DNA from: Leptolyngbya sp. FACHB-321
GTDB lineage: Bacteria; Cyanobacteriota; Cyanobacteriia; Leptolyngbyales; Leptolyngbyaceae
Assembly: GCF_014695975.1 (NCBI RefSeq)
Contig: NZ_JACJPI010000058.1
Location: forward strand, 186,001 to 250,000
DNA length: 64,000 bases
Direction: 5' to 3'
Part shown: positions 28,810 to 37,980 of the stretch, piece by piece
How positions within the stretch are numbered: position 1 is the first letter of the stretch
Layout of the letters: every line of letters begins with the position of its first letter
Translations under genes and position numbers: made by a program
The notes under the pieces: model-generated
What the model was told of the DNA's origin: nothing
The model's input: only the letters and a program-made list of their open reading frames with translations
Databases searched by the model: none

Positions 28810-29091
28810 ATGGCAACCGATACAACGTCTGACGATCAAGGTATTCCAGATAATATTGCTCAAAATGCCGGAGCTAGAACAACTGCTGTTAATCATGATC
28901 CGTCAATTTCACTCAAAGAAGGGGAGAACGCAGCAGCAGGAGAAGGTCCAAACGCTTCTGGCGGTCCTGCCCCTAGCACAGCAGAGGAGCATGTTCCTGG
29001 TACCTCTAGCTCAGAGGCTACTGACCTTCCTACAGCAAATGTGCCTAACCCTGAAGCCTTGGAAGCTGATATAGCAGAGGAACGCTCTTAA
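28810..29091 (+). CDS. Small acidic disordered hypothetical protein
   Basis: 93 residues, rich in Ala, Glu, Pro, Ser and Thr, with no hydrophobic core, no Cys and no Trp. It is predicted to be disordered. AGAAGG lies 8-13 nt before ATG 28810. I recognise no family. The even codon use without stops across an acidic low-complexity protein supports a real gene, but that support is modest. Confidence 0.55.
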   Translation: MATDTTSDDQGIPDNIAQNAGARTTAVNHDPSISLKEGENAAAGEGPNASGGPAPSTAEEHVPGTSSSEATDLPTANVPNPEALEADIAEERS

Positions 29092-29287
29092 AGTGCAGGC
29101 ACTCCTGGAAAGCACAAACCTCTTCTTGCTGCTCCTGGCAGATTTGCTTAAGGTTTCTTTTGAGCGTGTAATACCAACTCAAAAAATGCTGCCTACAGCT
29201 TCCCGCGCTTGATCCTCCTCTATTGCCCTTAATAGAAGTCGCAGGCAGAGGGATTTTGCTTTGTAGCGTGTCAAAAGGGAATTAGTA

Positions 29288-30535
29288 TTACTCGTTTTCT
29301 GGCGATTGTGGTAGGACTGCTGTCACCTGAACCGTAACTTGACCCTGACCTAGCTGAAGGTCGAGTGTTTGTCCGGGTGCCACTGCCTGAGCCGTACGGA
29401 CGATCGCGCCATTTGCTCGTACTACTGCATAACCACGTTTGAGGACGGCTGCTGGGTCGAGCGTGGCTAGTTTTTGTCGGAGCGATTGACAGTGCTGGTT
29501 TGCCTGTTGAATTTGCAGCGCACTACCTTGCATCAAGCGTTTACGCATCCAATCAAGTCGTTGTTGCTCTTGCTGAAGCTTGCGATCGAGTCGCAGTTTG
29601 GACAGGCGATCGCCGAGCCGTTGCTGTTGCCGTTGTGCCGCTTGCAGGCGATCAGTAATAGTGTCTCTAAGCGCTACTACGCGCTCTTGATGTGCCGCCC
29701 GAAGGTCAGCTAGCTGGGGCACAGCTTGCTCTGCGGCAGCAGTGGGTGTGTGGGCGCAAACATCGGCTGCTAGATCTGCTAACGTCTCATCGCGCTGATG
29801 CCCAATTCCAGCAATGACAGGTATAGGGCACTCAGCGATCGCCCTGACTACACGCTCATCATTGAAGCACGCCATATCTTCGATCGCACCGCCGCCACGT
29901 GATAGAATTAGTACATCCGCTCTACCGTCTCGTCCAACGTGTCGAATGGCATTGCCGATCGAGACTGGAGCCTGATCACCTTGCACTAACGCTGGAGCAA
30001 ACAACACGTGCAAACCCGGATACCGTCGCCGCAACGTCCGCTGAATATCGCCCCATGCTGCTGCCTGCGGTGATGTAACAACCGCGATCGTTTGGGGATG
30101 TACTGGCAACGAGCGTTTGCGTGCTGGATCAAAGAGACCCTCTGCCTCCAGCCGCGATCGTAATTGGCGGTAGCGCAATGCTCGCAGACCTTCGCCTGCT
30201 GGTAAAGCCTGCCAGACAATGAGTTGATACTGCCCCCGTTGAGGATGCACATGGATTCGCCCTAGCACAATGAGTTGCTCTCCTTGCGCAGGCAGTGTCG
30301 TTAGTCGCTCTAGTTGACTGTTCCAAACCACACAACTGATGGCGGCTTTGGCATCAGGATCTTGCAGGGTAAAGAACAACCCACTGCGATAGCGGGTGGC
30401 GCTAGAGACTTCCCCTGTCACCCAAACTTGTTGGAGGTGGTTGTCTTGCTCCAGCAATGCCTGGATATAAGCAGTGATTCCTTCTACCGACAGCGCTGTA
30501 TCTGGTATCAATAAGTTAGGGAGATAGGAGGTCAT
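29288..30535 (-). CDS. xseA: Exodeoxyribonuclease VII large subunit
   Basis: A 415-residue XseA. It degrades single-stranded DNA with the small subunit XseB. The N-terminal OB-fold contains VWVTGEVSS and GLFFTLQDPDA. The catalytic core has TSPQAAAWGDIQRTLRRRYPG and the family signature LILSRGGGAIEDMACFNDE, followed by PVIAGIGHQRDETLADLAAD and HTPTAAAE. A long coiled-coil C-terminus follows, and the terminal KRGYAVVRANGAIV repeat is typical. ATG 30535 with GGAG upstream. No xseB was seen beside it. Confidence 0.96.
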   Translation of the reverse strand: MTSYLPNLLIPDTALSVEGITAYIQALLEQDNHLQQVWVTGEVSSATRYRSGLFFTLQDPDAKAAISCVVWNSQLERLTTLPAQGEQLIVLGRIHVHPQRGQYQLIVWQALPAGEGLRALRYRQLRSRLEAEGLFDPARKRSLPVHPQTIAVVTSPQAAAWGDIQRTLRRRYPGLHVLFAPALVQGDQAPVSIGNAIRHVGRDGRADVLILSRGGGAIEDMACFNDERVVRAIAECPIPVIAGIGHQRDETLADLAADVCAHTPTAAAEQAVPQLADLRAAHQERVVALRDTITDRLQAAQRQQQRLGDRLSKLRLDRKLQQEQQRLDWMRKRLMQGSALQIQQANQHCQSLRQKLATLDPAAVLKRGYAVVRANGAIVRTAQAVAPGQTLDLQLGQGQVTVQVTAVLPQSPENE

Positions 30536-31019
30536 TGTATGTAATTTGGAGGCTTGCTAATGGCATTAATACAGTTCTACCAGCGTTTTCTTGGCATGGC
30601 AGCTTGAGCAACGGCAGCAAGATCGTTAAGGAGTTGTGAAACGATCCTACTTACCATTCATCTCTTTTAGACTAGCCAAACTTGATGCCTTGCGATAGTA
30701 CACTTGCCCTCTACTAATCGCCGTCTGTAAGCAGTTCACGGCTGACCAGTTAGCATAGAATGCCTCTAATCCCCGATCGCGTCCTAAACTATAGACTCTG
30801 CATCAGTCATGTTTTTTCAACTAATGGCTCGACTGACAGCTAGCCTAACCAAGCTGTCATAGCAATGCTTGCTGGCATCGGTCATCCTGAAGGACAAAAG
30901 CCTTTCCCTCTACAGTTGGGTATGTAGAATTGCAATTGCTAACTGCCATAGGGTTCGTTGTCTAAAGGCTTTGATCTCTCTCCCTCTCTCCGCTTTACTA
31001 AATCCGCACTGAGGCGCTC
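30536..31019. promoter_or_regulatory. Divergent xseA / recA upstream region
   Basis: The 484 bp hold the promoters of both genes. I searched by eye for a cyanobacterial LexA box and for direct -35/-10 hexamers. I saw no convincing LexA site. The last 40 bp before recA are pyrimidine-rich (CTCTCTCCCTCTCTCC). No ORF was seen. Confidence 0.4.
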
Positions 31020-32096
31020 ATGGCTACTAAAACTGATAACTCCGACAAGAACAAAGCCTTAAACCTCGTCCTAACTCAGATTGAGCGTAACTTTGGCAAA
31101 GGCAGCATTATGCGTTTGGGTGATGCGACCCGAATGCGAGTCGAAACGATTTCTACCGGAGCGCTAACGCTGGATCTTGCCCTCGGTGGCGGTCTTCCTA
31201 AAGGTCGGGTAATTGAAATTTATGGTCCCGAAAGTTCAAGCAAAACGACGCTAGCGCTTCATGCCCTTGCAGAAGTTCAGAAATCAGGCGGGATCGCTGC
31301 CTTTGTGGATGCTGAACACGCTCTTGACCCGGTATATGCTAAAGCACTTGGGGTTGATATCGACAATCTACTCATCTCTCAGCCTGATACAGGTGAGGCA
31401 GCGCTCGAAATTGTTGATCAGTTGGTGCGATCGTCTGCGATCGAAATCATTGTCATTGACTCCGTTGCAGCGTTAGTGCCCCGCGCTGAAATTGAAGGTG
31501 AAATGGGTGATTCTCACGTTGGTTTGCAAGCACGTTTAATGAGCCAAGCCCTGCGAAAAATTGCGGGCAACATGGGTAAATCGGGCTGCACAGTCATCTT
31601 CATCAACCAATTGCGGCAAAAAATTGGTGTTACATATGGTAGCCCCGAAACCACGACTGGTGGTCAAGCACTCAAGTTCTATGCCTCCGTCCGTTTGGAT
31701 ACCCGCCGGATTCAAACCCTTAAAAAAGGGACAGACGAATTTGGCATTCGGGTCAAGGTGAAGGTTGCTAAAAACAAAGTTGCGCCGCCATTCCGCATTG
31801 CTGAATTTGATGTGATTTTTGGTAAAGGCATCTCTACGATCGGCTGTCTCGTTGACCTTGCCGAAGAAACAGGCGTGCTGGTTCGTAAAGGAGCCTGGTA
31901 CAGCTATGGCGGCGAGAATATCAGCCAGGGTCGCGATAACGCTATCAAATATATGGAAGAAAAGCCTGAGGTTGCCCAAAAAGTTGAGGAAGAAGTGCGC
32001 CATAAGCTAGAAATTGGTGCCGTTGTCTCGGCAAACTCGGTCGCCCCGGCTGAGGTGGACGACGAAGACGATGAACTGCTCGACGACGATGAATAA
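31020..32096 (+). CDS. recA: Recombinase RecA
   Basis: A 358-residue RecA. It forms ATP-dependent filaments on single-stranded DNA for strand exchange and SOS induction. Walker [10 protein letters not shown] (about residues 66-74), Walker [13 protein letters not shown], loop 2 with the signature [22 protein letters not shown] (abridged as positions about 195-216), and a very acidic C-terminal tail ([12 protein letters not shown]). Length is standard. It is convergent with the FHA gene, with only 18 bp between stops. Confidence 0.98.
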   Translation: MATKTDNSDKNKALNLVLTQIERNFGKGSIMRLGDATRMRVETISTGALTLDLALGGGLPKGRVIEIYGPESSSKTTLALHALAEVQKSGGIAAFVDAEHALDPVYAKALGVDIDNLLISQPDTGEAALEIVDQLVRSSAIEIIVIDSVAALVPRAEIEGEMGDSHVGLQARLMSQALRKIAGNMGKSGCTVIFINQLRQKIGVTYGSPETTTGGQALKFYASVRLDTRRIQTLKKGTDEFGIRVKVKVAKNKVAPPFRIAEFDVIFGKGISTIGCLVDLAEETGVLVRKGAWYSYGGENISQGRDNAIKYMEEKPEVAQKVEEEVRHKLEIGAVVSANSVAPAEVDDEDDELLDDDE

Positions 32097-32114
32097 AGGC
32101 AGTCAGTGAAGTGC

Positions 32115-32927
32115 TTAGTTGCGGTTATCTGGTGTAGGGCGGTGCATAAATCTGTCTAAAATGTCCGCCTGCTCGGTCATGCTAATAGGGTAAGGTAGTG
32201 GCTCTGGCGGCAGAGCCTTACCGGAACCTGGCGATCGTAGGAAAATAGATGTCTCTTTTGCATCAGCGGTCAGTGGTTTTTCCCAGTCAGCGGAGGGATA
32301 AGGCAACCCAGACTCTGTAACCGTTGAATCATTCGTGCTGCTGTGGTACGTGTGCCGAGCGTCATTCACCTGATTGATCAGGTTATCTGGCAGTGCCTCC
32401 GCTATTTTGGGTTTGTGGCAGATAAAGAACGTAAATGCAAGACTGCCCAGACGAATTTGATCGCCATCTTTGAGCAAGACGCAGTGCTGCACAGGTTCAC
32501 CATTAACAAAGGTACCGTTTGTACTTTTGAAGTCAATCAGGTAAAAGCCTTGATCTGCAATATGTTGAATTGCAGCGTGACGACGAGACAGGCGCTTATC
32601 TTGGATTGATAGTGCCATTTTGCGATCGCGCCCGATCACCCAAATGCTTTGAGGTTGCAGCACCGATTGCGTCTTGCCATTAAGTAAATTTGTAACAATG
32701 CGAACCTGTTGGTCCTGTACAAAGCCCTGCACATACTGCAAGGCGGTGTGCTTACGTGACTTTGTGCCAGTATTTTCTAAATCCAGGATTTCATCCAACA
32801 GGCTGCGATGATGCTCATAAAGCTTCAAAAAGACGCGGTATAGCCCCAAGCGCTGCTCCAGCTCGGCATTGCCAGAGGCATTCAGCACTTGTGAAGAGTA
32901 TTCAGCCAATGATTGTGAATCGAGCAT
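32115..32927 (-). CDS. FHA domain protein
   Basis: About 270 residues. An N-terminal helical region (about 1-90) is followed by a forkhead-associated domain (about 92-165) with WVIGRD, LSRRHAAIQ and STNGTFVNG. These include the Arg, Ser, His and Asn residues that bind phosphothreonine. The C-terminal 100 residues are Pro/Ser-rich and probably disordered. It is expected to read Ser/Thr-kinase phosphorylation. ATG 32927 is preferred to the TTG four codons upstream. Confidence 0.85.
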   Translation of the reverse strand: MLDSQSLAEYSSQVLNASGNAELEQRLGLYRVFLKLYEHHRSLLDEILDLENTGTKSRKHTALQYVQGFVQDQQVRIVTNLLNGKTQSVLQPQSIWVIGRDRKMALSIQDKRLSRRHAAIQHIADQGFYLIDFKSTNGTFVNGEPVQHCVLLKDGDQIRLGSLAFTFFICHKPKIAEALPDNLINQVNDARHTYHSSTNDSTVTESGLPYPSADWEKPLTADAKETSIFLRSPGSGKALPPEPLPYPISMTEQADILDRFMHRPTPDNRN

Positions 32928-33845
32928 AGCTAACCCCAAATGTAGGCAGTGTGAGACCGAAGCACTTTTCTCTCACAATTTAAGACGGGCGCTTGAACGT
33001 GCAGCACTAGACAGATGGATGAGCATTATTAGTAAAGCGTCTGTCTCGACTGAGAGCATTGCTTGCCTCCATATCTTCTTTCATCCTAGTGTCCAAAGCG
33101 GTTTGATGACCGTTGAAGGGCAAGCATTGTTGGCAGACACTTTGGTTGTAGATACTCTATGCAAGAGTTTTTGTCAGCGTTCTGTCGATAAAGGCAAACT
33201 CTGGCTAGCGCTGCCAGAAACTAACCCCCGTTTCTACCTTAGAGTGCCCATCTTGAAGACATAACCGCATGATCACTGGATTACTGCCATACTTTTCTAC
33301 TGCTCTACGTGCGTACTATGTTGCTCCTACCTCTTAAGTATGAAAAGTGCTCCTACCTCTTAAGCATGAAAAGTGCAAAAACTTAGTAAGATTTAAGCTA
33401 TTAATTGCGTTTGAAAAGTCCTCTTTTATGGCTCAGGCAGCGGATCTTAGCTTTGATGCTACAGTGCTGTGGGATGTAGTGCATACAATTGATAACCGCT
33501 ATATTTAATAAAGTGATGATGGTTTCTATCAGCACTTGAACGATCTTAGATTGACTGTAGTAGTGGTTGTTAAAGTCATGATTACAGAGTAGTAAGGTTG
33601 GCCTTTGCTTCGGTACGAAACTGTCATACTTAGAGGTCTGGTGCATTGGCGAAGTTTGCTGGATGAGTACGTTAGCTTTCACTGGGTGTAAAGGCTTAAA
33701 TGCTTGGTTTGTTACGTGAAATCAGCGCATCTACTGAAAATTACGTTGCTTTCTGTAATTGCTCTTGTCGTACGTTCGGTCTTTGGGCTAGGGGACGCGA
33801 GCGCCTTTTAGTGGTCGCAACGGCAGAGTTTTTTTGGTGCTTACC
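32928..33845. other. Long intergenic region with a 26-bp tandem repeat
   Basis: About 900 bp between the FHA gene and the next hypothetical gene. Frames of 93-131 codons exist but lack ribosome binding sites, and their products look like random translation. The only clear structure is the tandem repeat at 33323-33374. Confidence 0.45.
33323..33374. repeat. 26-bp tandem duplication
   Basis: Two adjacent 26-bp copies (33323-33348 and 33349-33374) beginning GCTCCTACCTCTTAAG. They differ at one position (T/C). The sequence is noncoding. Confidence 0.85.
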
Positions 33846-34442
33846 ATGTTGTTTACTTCACCAGAGGACGATAGAGCCTTTGTGCCTATTGAACTTTCTC
33901 AAGAGCCGCCTGGCTTAACCGCAGGCTATCAAAGCAACTTGGAGCGTGATCCAGCATCACCCATAGCTGCAACGGCAACGATAGCCTCAAAGCTCTTGGC
34001 AGGCGATCGCTATGAGATGCCAGTCAGCCGATCAGTTGTGCAGCCTTCGTCCTTAGTGCAGTCACCCCACCATCAAAGTGCCTCACTAAAAAATACGAGC
34101 CTGCCAGAAACTGATCTAGATGGACTCTACGCCTTGCGGCAGGTCGCAAAACGGCAGACAGTAAGGCGACCACAACCGAATAAGTGGAGCAGGGTTGCCT
34201 TACCCACCTCGCCTGATAACCTGAAGGATAGTGAGTCGTTAGGTAGCTATGCGGCACCGCTGTCACCCCTTAGAGAGCGAGACATTTTAGCGCTGGCTGC
34301 ACTGTTTCAGCGAGATGATATGTATGCGATCGAAGCTGATGTGAAACACAAGCTACTGTCGCTCTTGCCAGAACCCTGTTGGGACGATGATACCTTCGCT
34401 TTTTTAGGTAGCAGTTTCTCGTCAAGGGTTGAAGACAGTTAG
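33846..34442 (+). CDS. Hypothetical protein
   Basis: About 198 residues of unknown function. The first 150 residues are Ser/Pro/Gln-rich and probably disordered. The last 50 look folded: PLSPLRERDILALAALFQRDDMYAIEADVKHKLLSLLPEPCWDDDTFAFLG, a short helical segment with an acidic end. ATG 33846 is chosen over the TTG four codons earlier. I recognise no family. No transmembrane segment or signal peptide was seen. Confidence 0.6.
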   Translation: MLFTSPEDDRAFVPIELSQEPPGLTAGYQSNLERDPASPIAATATIASKLLAGDRYEMPVSRSVVQPSSLVQSPHHQSASLKNTSLPETDLDGLYALRQVAKRQTVRRPQPNKWSRVALPTSPDNLKDSESLGSYAAPLSPLRERDILALAALFQRDDMYAIEADVKHKLLSLLPEPCWDDDTFAFLGSSFSSRVEDS

Positions 34443-35253
34443 GCAGTCTACGCCAAGCAGAGAGAAGTGTTAGGCAGTCAGTCGTTCATTGCGTCGGCTT
34501 GCTGAAAGCACTAGGAGTGCTCGAGCGTTAAAAATTTGCTCAACTGTTTCGTGATCTCTAGTCAACTTTTAATCTCTTTTTGACGTTTCGCAAGAAAGTG
34601 ATGAATGGAGGTGTATGGTGATGCCACGCCTTGAGTGCGAGGCTATGCATCTTCATCAAAAGGGTAAGCGCAGCGGTCTATAAACTCACCGTTGGGTCAC
34701 TTGCGATCGCCCATTTATCACTCACTAGTTGTCTTATGCTTCAACAGTTTACATTCAGCTTTAACCAGGTTGATCGTCATTCCAGATCCCGATAACCTAA
34801 AGCGTTAGCTCCTGTAGCGATCCTATCTGGATCGTGAGCAAGGATTCCACTGGAGTTCTTGCTCACAAAGCCTCTCAATCTCACAACTGATTTATGACTG
34901 CTTATGGACTTATGACAATTTTTAGCTCCTACGCCTAGACAGCGGCTTCAGGCATATGACGTTGAGCGATTCCTGCTTTACCTGAAAAGCAAAGGTCTGC
35001 TTATCTATCAATGGATAGACCTTTACAGATGGCTATATATAAGGTTTTTAACACGATAGTTATGGTTAACATTAAGTGATAAGGAAAGCTTTGTTATCGC
35101 TCCATTAAGAGCTTCAAAGTTGCAGTAGATACGTATTTCTACTGCAATACTTTCTTTTATTTAGTCTTTATGAAGCGTAAAGCTGACTTATGGGCTTGAA
35201 AGTAAAAATAATTACAGAATAAGTAAGAGACTGGGCTCCTAAATTTAAGACTG
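34443..35253 (+). promoter_or_regulatory. 811-bp leader of the ethylene-receptor-like kinase gene, with three inverted repeats
   Basis: No ORF. Three inverted repeats: GTGAGCAAG/CTTGCTCAC (34834-34842, 34858-34866); AAAGGTCT/AGACCTTT (34991-34998, 35017-35024); and TTGCAGTAGA/TCTACTGCAA (35120-35129, 35138-35147). The last is a perfect 10-bp stem with an 8-nt loop followed by a T-rich tract. It could be a terminator or attenuator 107 bp before the ATG. Confidence 0.5.
35120..35147 (+). terminator. Perfect 10-bp hairpin followed by T-rich tract
   Basis: Stem arms 35120-35129 and 35138-35147, loop TACGTATT, then TACTTTCTTTTATTT. It resembles a Rho-independent terminator or attenuator upstream of the kinase gene at 35254. 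The T-tract is interrupted by C. Confidence 0.5.
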
Positions 35254-37869
35254 ATGATAAGCATTAATCGAAATACCCTGAGTTATGGTGCAACGGCATT
35301 CATTGTTGCCCTCCTACTCCTGCTGGTCTTTCCGGGATGGTGGAACGCCCTTTTAGCAGTCAACGGGTTTATTCCTCATGGGCATTGCTATTTGTGGAAG
35401 CCAGGGCTGGTATGGCTCCATGTCCTTTCAGATTCGTTTATTGCCCTTGCCTATGTTGCTATTTCGGCAACCCTGGCTTACCTGGTTTACAAGACTCGCC
35501 GAGAGATTCCCTTTCACTGGATGTTTTTGGCGTTTGGCTCCTTCATTATTGCTTGTGCCAGTACCCACTTCATGGATGTGTGGACGTTATGGCATCCGAC
35601 TTATTGGCTTTCGGGAGTGTTAAAGGTGATTACGGCGATCGCCTCTGTCACTACAGCCTTTATCCTTCCCTTTCTCGTTCCCCAAGCGTTAGCTCTGGTC
35701 GAGTCTGCCAAGCTTTCAGAAGAACGGCGATCGCATCTGGAAGCGGCTAACCATAAGCTAGAGGCAATGAACGAGCAACTTAAGGAGGTTGACCAACTCA
35801 AGACGCAGTTTTTCGCCAATGTTAGTCACGAACTCCGAACGCCGCTTGCCCTAATTCTGGGACCTATTGAGAAACTGCTCAAACATGGAGCACTGAGCCA
35901 GGAGCACCAGCATGATTTAAAGATTGTCGATCGTAATGCTCGCCTATTACTCAAGCAAGTCAATGATCTCCTTAATGTCTCTAAGTTGGAGGCAGGTAAG
36001 ATGGCACTACACTCTACGCAAGTTGATCTGGCTCAACTGGTGCGCCTTACTGCCGCGAACTTTGATGGCTTGGCACAAGAAAAGAACATTGCCTTAACTA
36101 TTGATGCACCAGAATCTTTGCCTGCTGAAATTGATGCCGCAAAAGTACAGCGAATTCTACTTAACTTGATTTCCAACGCGTTCAAATTTACACCTAATGG
36201 TGGCATCATTTCTTGCACGCTGGAAAGCAATCAAGCTGAGATGAATGCTGCCGACGGTGGTTCCACCAACTTGCCAGTCCAGGCCGATCGAGCCATTCTT
36301 TCTGTTCGCGATAGCGGTCCGGGTGTTTCGGCTGCTTTACGGGAAACGATCTTTGAGCGGTTTAGCCAGGGGGAGGGGGGCACAACCCGTCGCTTTGGCG
36401 GCACTGGTTTAGGCTTGGCGATCGCAAAAGAATTCGCCGAGCTACAAGGCGGCACCATTGGTATAAGTGATGCACCCGAAGGCGGCGCACAATTCACTGT
36501 TGAGTTACCTTTGCTAATGCCGTCTGGCAGCAGCATTACTGCTTCAACCACTGAGCTGAATCAGGGTGAAGAGATCGCAAACCAATTAGTCGAAGAACTC
36601 CGGACGGTTGCGCCAATCGACTCCAAGCTTCAGGCACCAGCAGTCGGCAAACCGTTAGTGCTGGTAGTGGAAGACAATCTAGAAATGAATCAGTTCATCA
36701 CCTCAACGTTGGCATCTGAGTATTGCACTGCTACTGCTGTCAATGGACAAGAGGGCTTGGAGCAGGCGATCGCGCTCAAGCCTGATTTAATCCTGAGTGA
36801 TGTGATGATGCCTTACCTCAGCGGTGCTCAGCTTGTGCAACAGATTCGGACTTACCCAGAGTTGGATACGACTCCAGTTGTGATGCTCACTGCCAAAGCT
36901 GATGATGAACTGCGGGTGCAACTGTTGCGCCAGGGCGCTCAAGACTACCTGATGAAACCCTTTTCGGTTGAGGAGTTACAGGCGCGAGTTGGTAATTTAA
37001 TCGCAGTGAAGCGAGTGCGTGACTTGTTGCAACAAGAGCTTGCCAGCCAGAGTCACAGTTTAGAAGCGCTGGTAGAAGAGGTGAGCTTGCGGCGACGAGA
37101 GCTACAAGTTGCCCTGAATGCGCTTCAACATCAGGCTGAGGAACTGGAGCAAGCCAACCGTTTGAAGGACGAGTTTTTAGCGATCGTCTCTCATGAACTT
37201 CGTACGCCCTTAAACTCTATTCTGGGCTGGGCGGAAGCATTGCGGACTCACCAGTTCGATGCAATCATTACTGCCCGTGCGTTAGAAACGATCGAGCGCA
37301 ATGCCCGCTTGCAGACTCAACTGATTGAGAATCTGCTCGACATCTCCCGTCTACTGCGTGGAAAGCTGCTGCTGCAAAAGCACCCTATTCCTCTACGCGC
37401 AGTGGTTGCAGCGGCGATTCAAACGGTGCAACCAAGCGCTACAGCTAAGTCAATCCGCTTAGATGCTTACTTAGATGAGACGGTAGGGCAAGTCTCTGGT
37501 GACGGCGATCGTCTGCGACAGTTAATAGAAAACCTGCTCTCGAATGCGATCAAATTCACTCCACAAGGTGGGCAGGTTGAGATCCGGTTGGCGCAGCAGA
37601 ACAATGAGGCGGTGATTCAAGTTAGCGACACGGGACAAGGAATTCGGGCAGAAGCTCTCCCCTACATCTTCGACTACTTCCGCCAAGCGGATAGTTCAAC
37701 CACGCGTCAACATGGAGGTTTGGGCTTAGGGCTAGCAATCGTACGGCAACTGGTCGAGTTACATAATGGTGATATTCAGGTAGAGAGTCAGGGCGAAGGA
37801 CAGGGCGCTACCTTTACAGTTGTTCTGCCATTAACCACAACCACAGCCCCACCTGTCTATTTGCGTTGA
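35254..37869 (+). CDS. Ethylene-receptor-like double histidine kinase (ETR1-type sensor, HisKA-HATPase-REC-HisKA-HATPase)
   Basis: 871 residues. Residues 12-145 contain an extra first helix and the three-helix ethylene-binding domain. The residues required in ETR1 are all present: Asp60 and Tyr67 (as D25/Y32), and Cys101 and His105 (Cu ligands C65/H69) in [10 protein letters not shown]. Two kinase modules follow. The first has H191 (NVSHELRTP) with HATPase to about 420; then a receiver with D515 (LSDVMMP) and MKP lysine; then a second HisKA with H646 (IVSHELRTP) and HATPase to about 860. Synechocystis Slr1212 is the known cyanobacterial ethylene receptor. No GAF or PAS lies between sensor and kinase. 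It converges with the next hybrid kinase gene. Confidence 0.92.
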   Translation: MISINRNTLSYGATAFIVALLLLLVFPGWWNALLAVNGFIPHGHCYLWKPGLVWLHVLSDSFIALAYVAISATLAYLVYKTRREIPFHWMFLAFGSFIIACASTHFMDVWTLWHPTYWLSGVLKVITAIASVTTAFILPFLVPQALALVESAKLSEERRSHLEAANHKLEAMNEQLKEVDQLKTQFFANVSHELRTPLALILGPIEKLLKHGALSQEHQHDLKIVDRNARLLLKQVNDLLNVSKLEAGKMALHSTQVDLAQLVRLTAANFDGLAQEKNIALTIDAPESLPAEIDAAKVQRILLNLISNAFKFTPNGGIISCTLESNQAEMNAADGGSTNLPVQADRAILSVRDSGPGVSAALRETIFERFSQGEGGTTRRFGGTGLGLAIAKEFAELQGGTIGISDAPEGGAQFTVELPLLMPSGSSITASTTELNQGEEIANQLVEELRTVAPIDSKLQAPAVGKPLVLVVEDNLEMNQFITSTLASEYCTATAVNGQEGLEQAIALKPDLILSDVMMPYLSGAQLVQQIRTYPELDTTPVVMLTAKADDELRVQLLRQGAQDYLMKPFSVEELQARVGNLIAVKRVRDLLQQELASQSHSLEALVEEVSLRRRELQVALNALQHQAEELEQANRLKDEFLAIVSHELRTPLNSILGWAEALRTHQFDAIITARALETIERNARLQTQLIENLLDISRLLRGKLLLQKHPIPLRAVVAAAIQTVQPSATAKSIRLDAYLDETVGQVSGDGDRLRQLIENLLSNAIKFTPQGGQVEIRLAQQNNEAVIQVSDTGQGIRAEALPYIFDYFRQADSSTTRQHGGLGLGLAIVRQLVELHNGDIQVESQGEGQGATFTVVLPLTTTTAPPVYLR

Positions 37870-37980
37870 CGGATGTTGGTCAGTTGTCTGCAAAGTCCTT
37901 GTCTGCAAAGTCGTTGACTTTAGCCAATGGCGACAAGTGGGATCACTCGTGCCACCCAAAACTAAGGTAGTCACGAGCAA

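Noticed and set aside
30536-31019. LexA/SOS box upstream of recA
   Set aside because: No convincing match to the cyanobacterial or E. coli LexA consensus was found by eye.
32869-33264. 131-codon + strand frame
   Set aside because: Begins antisense inside the FHA gene, has no ribosome binding site and no protein-like pattern.
33401-33682. 93-codon minus strand frame
   Set aside because: No ribosome binding site, no family pattern, and composition like random A/T-rich translation.
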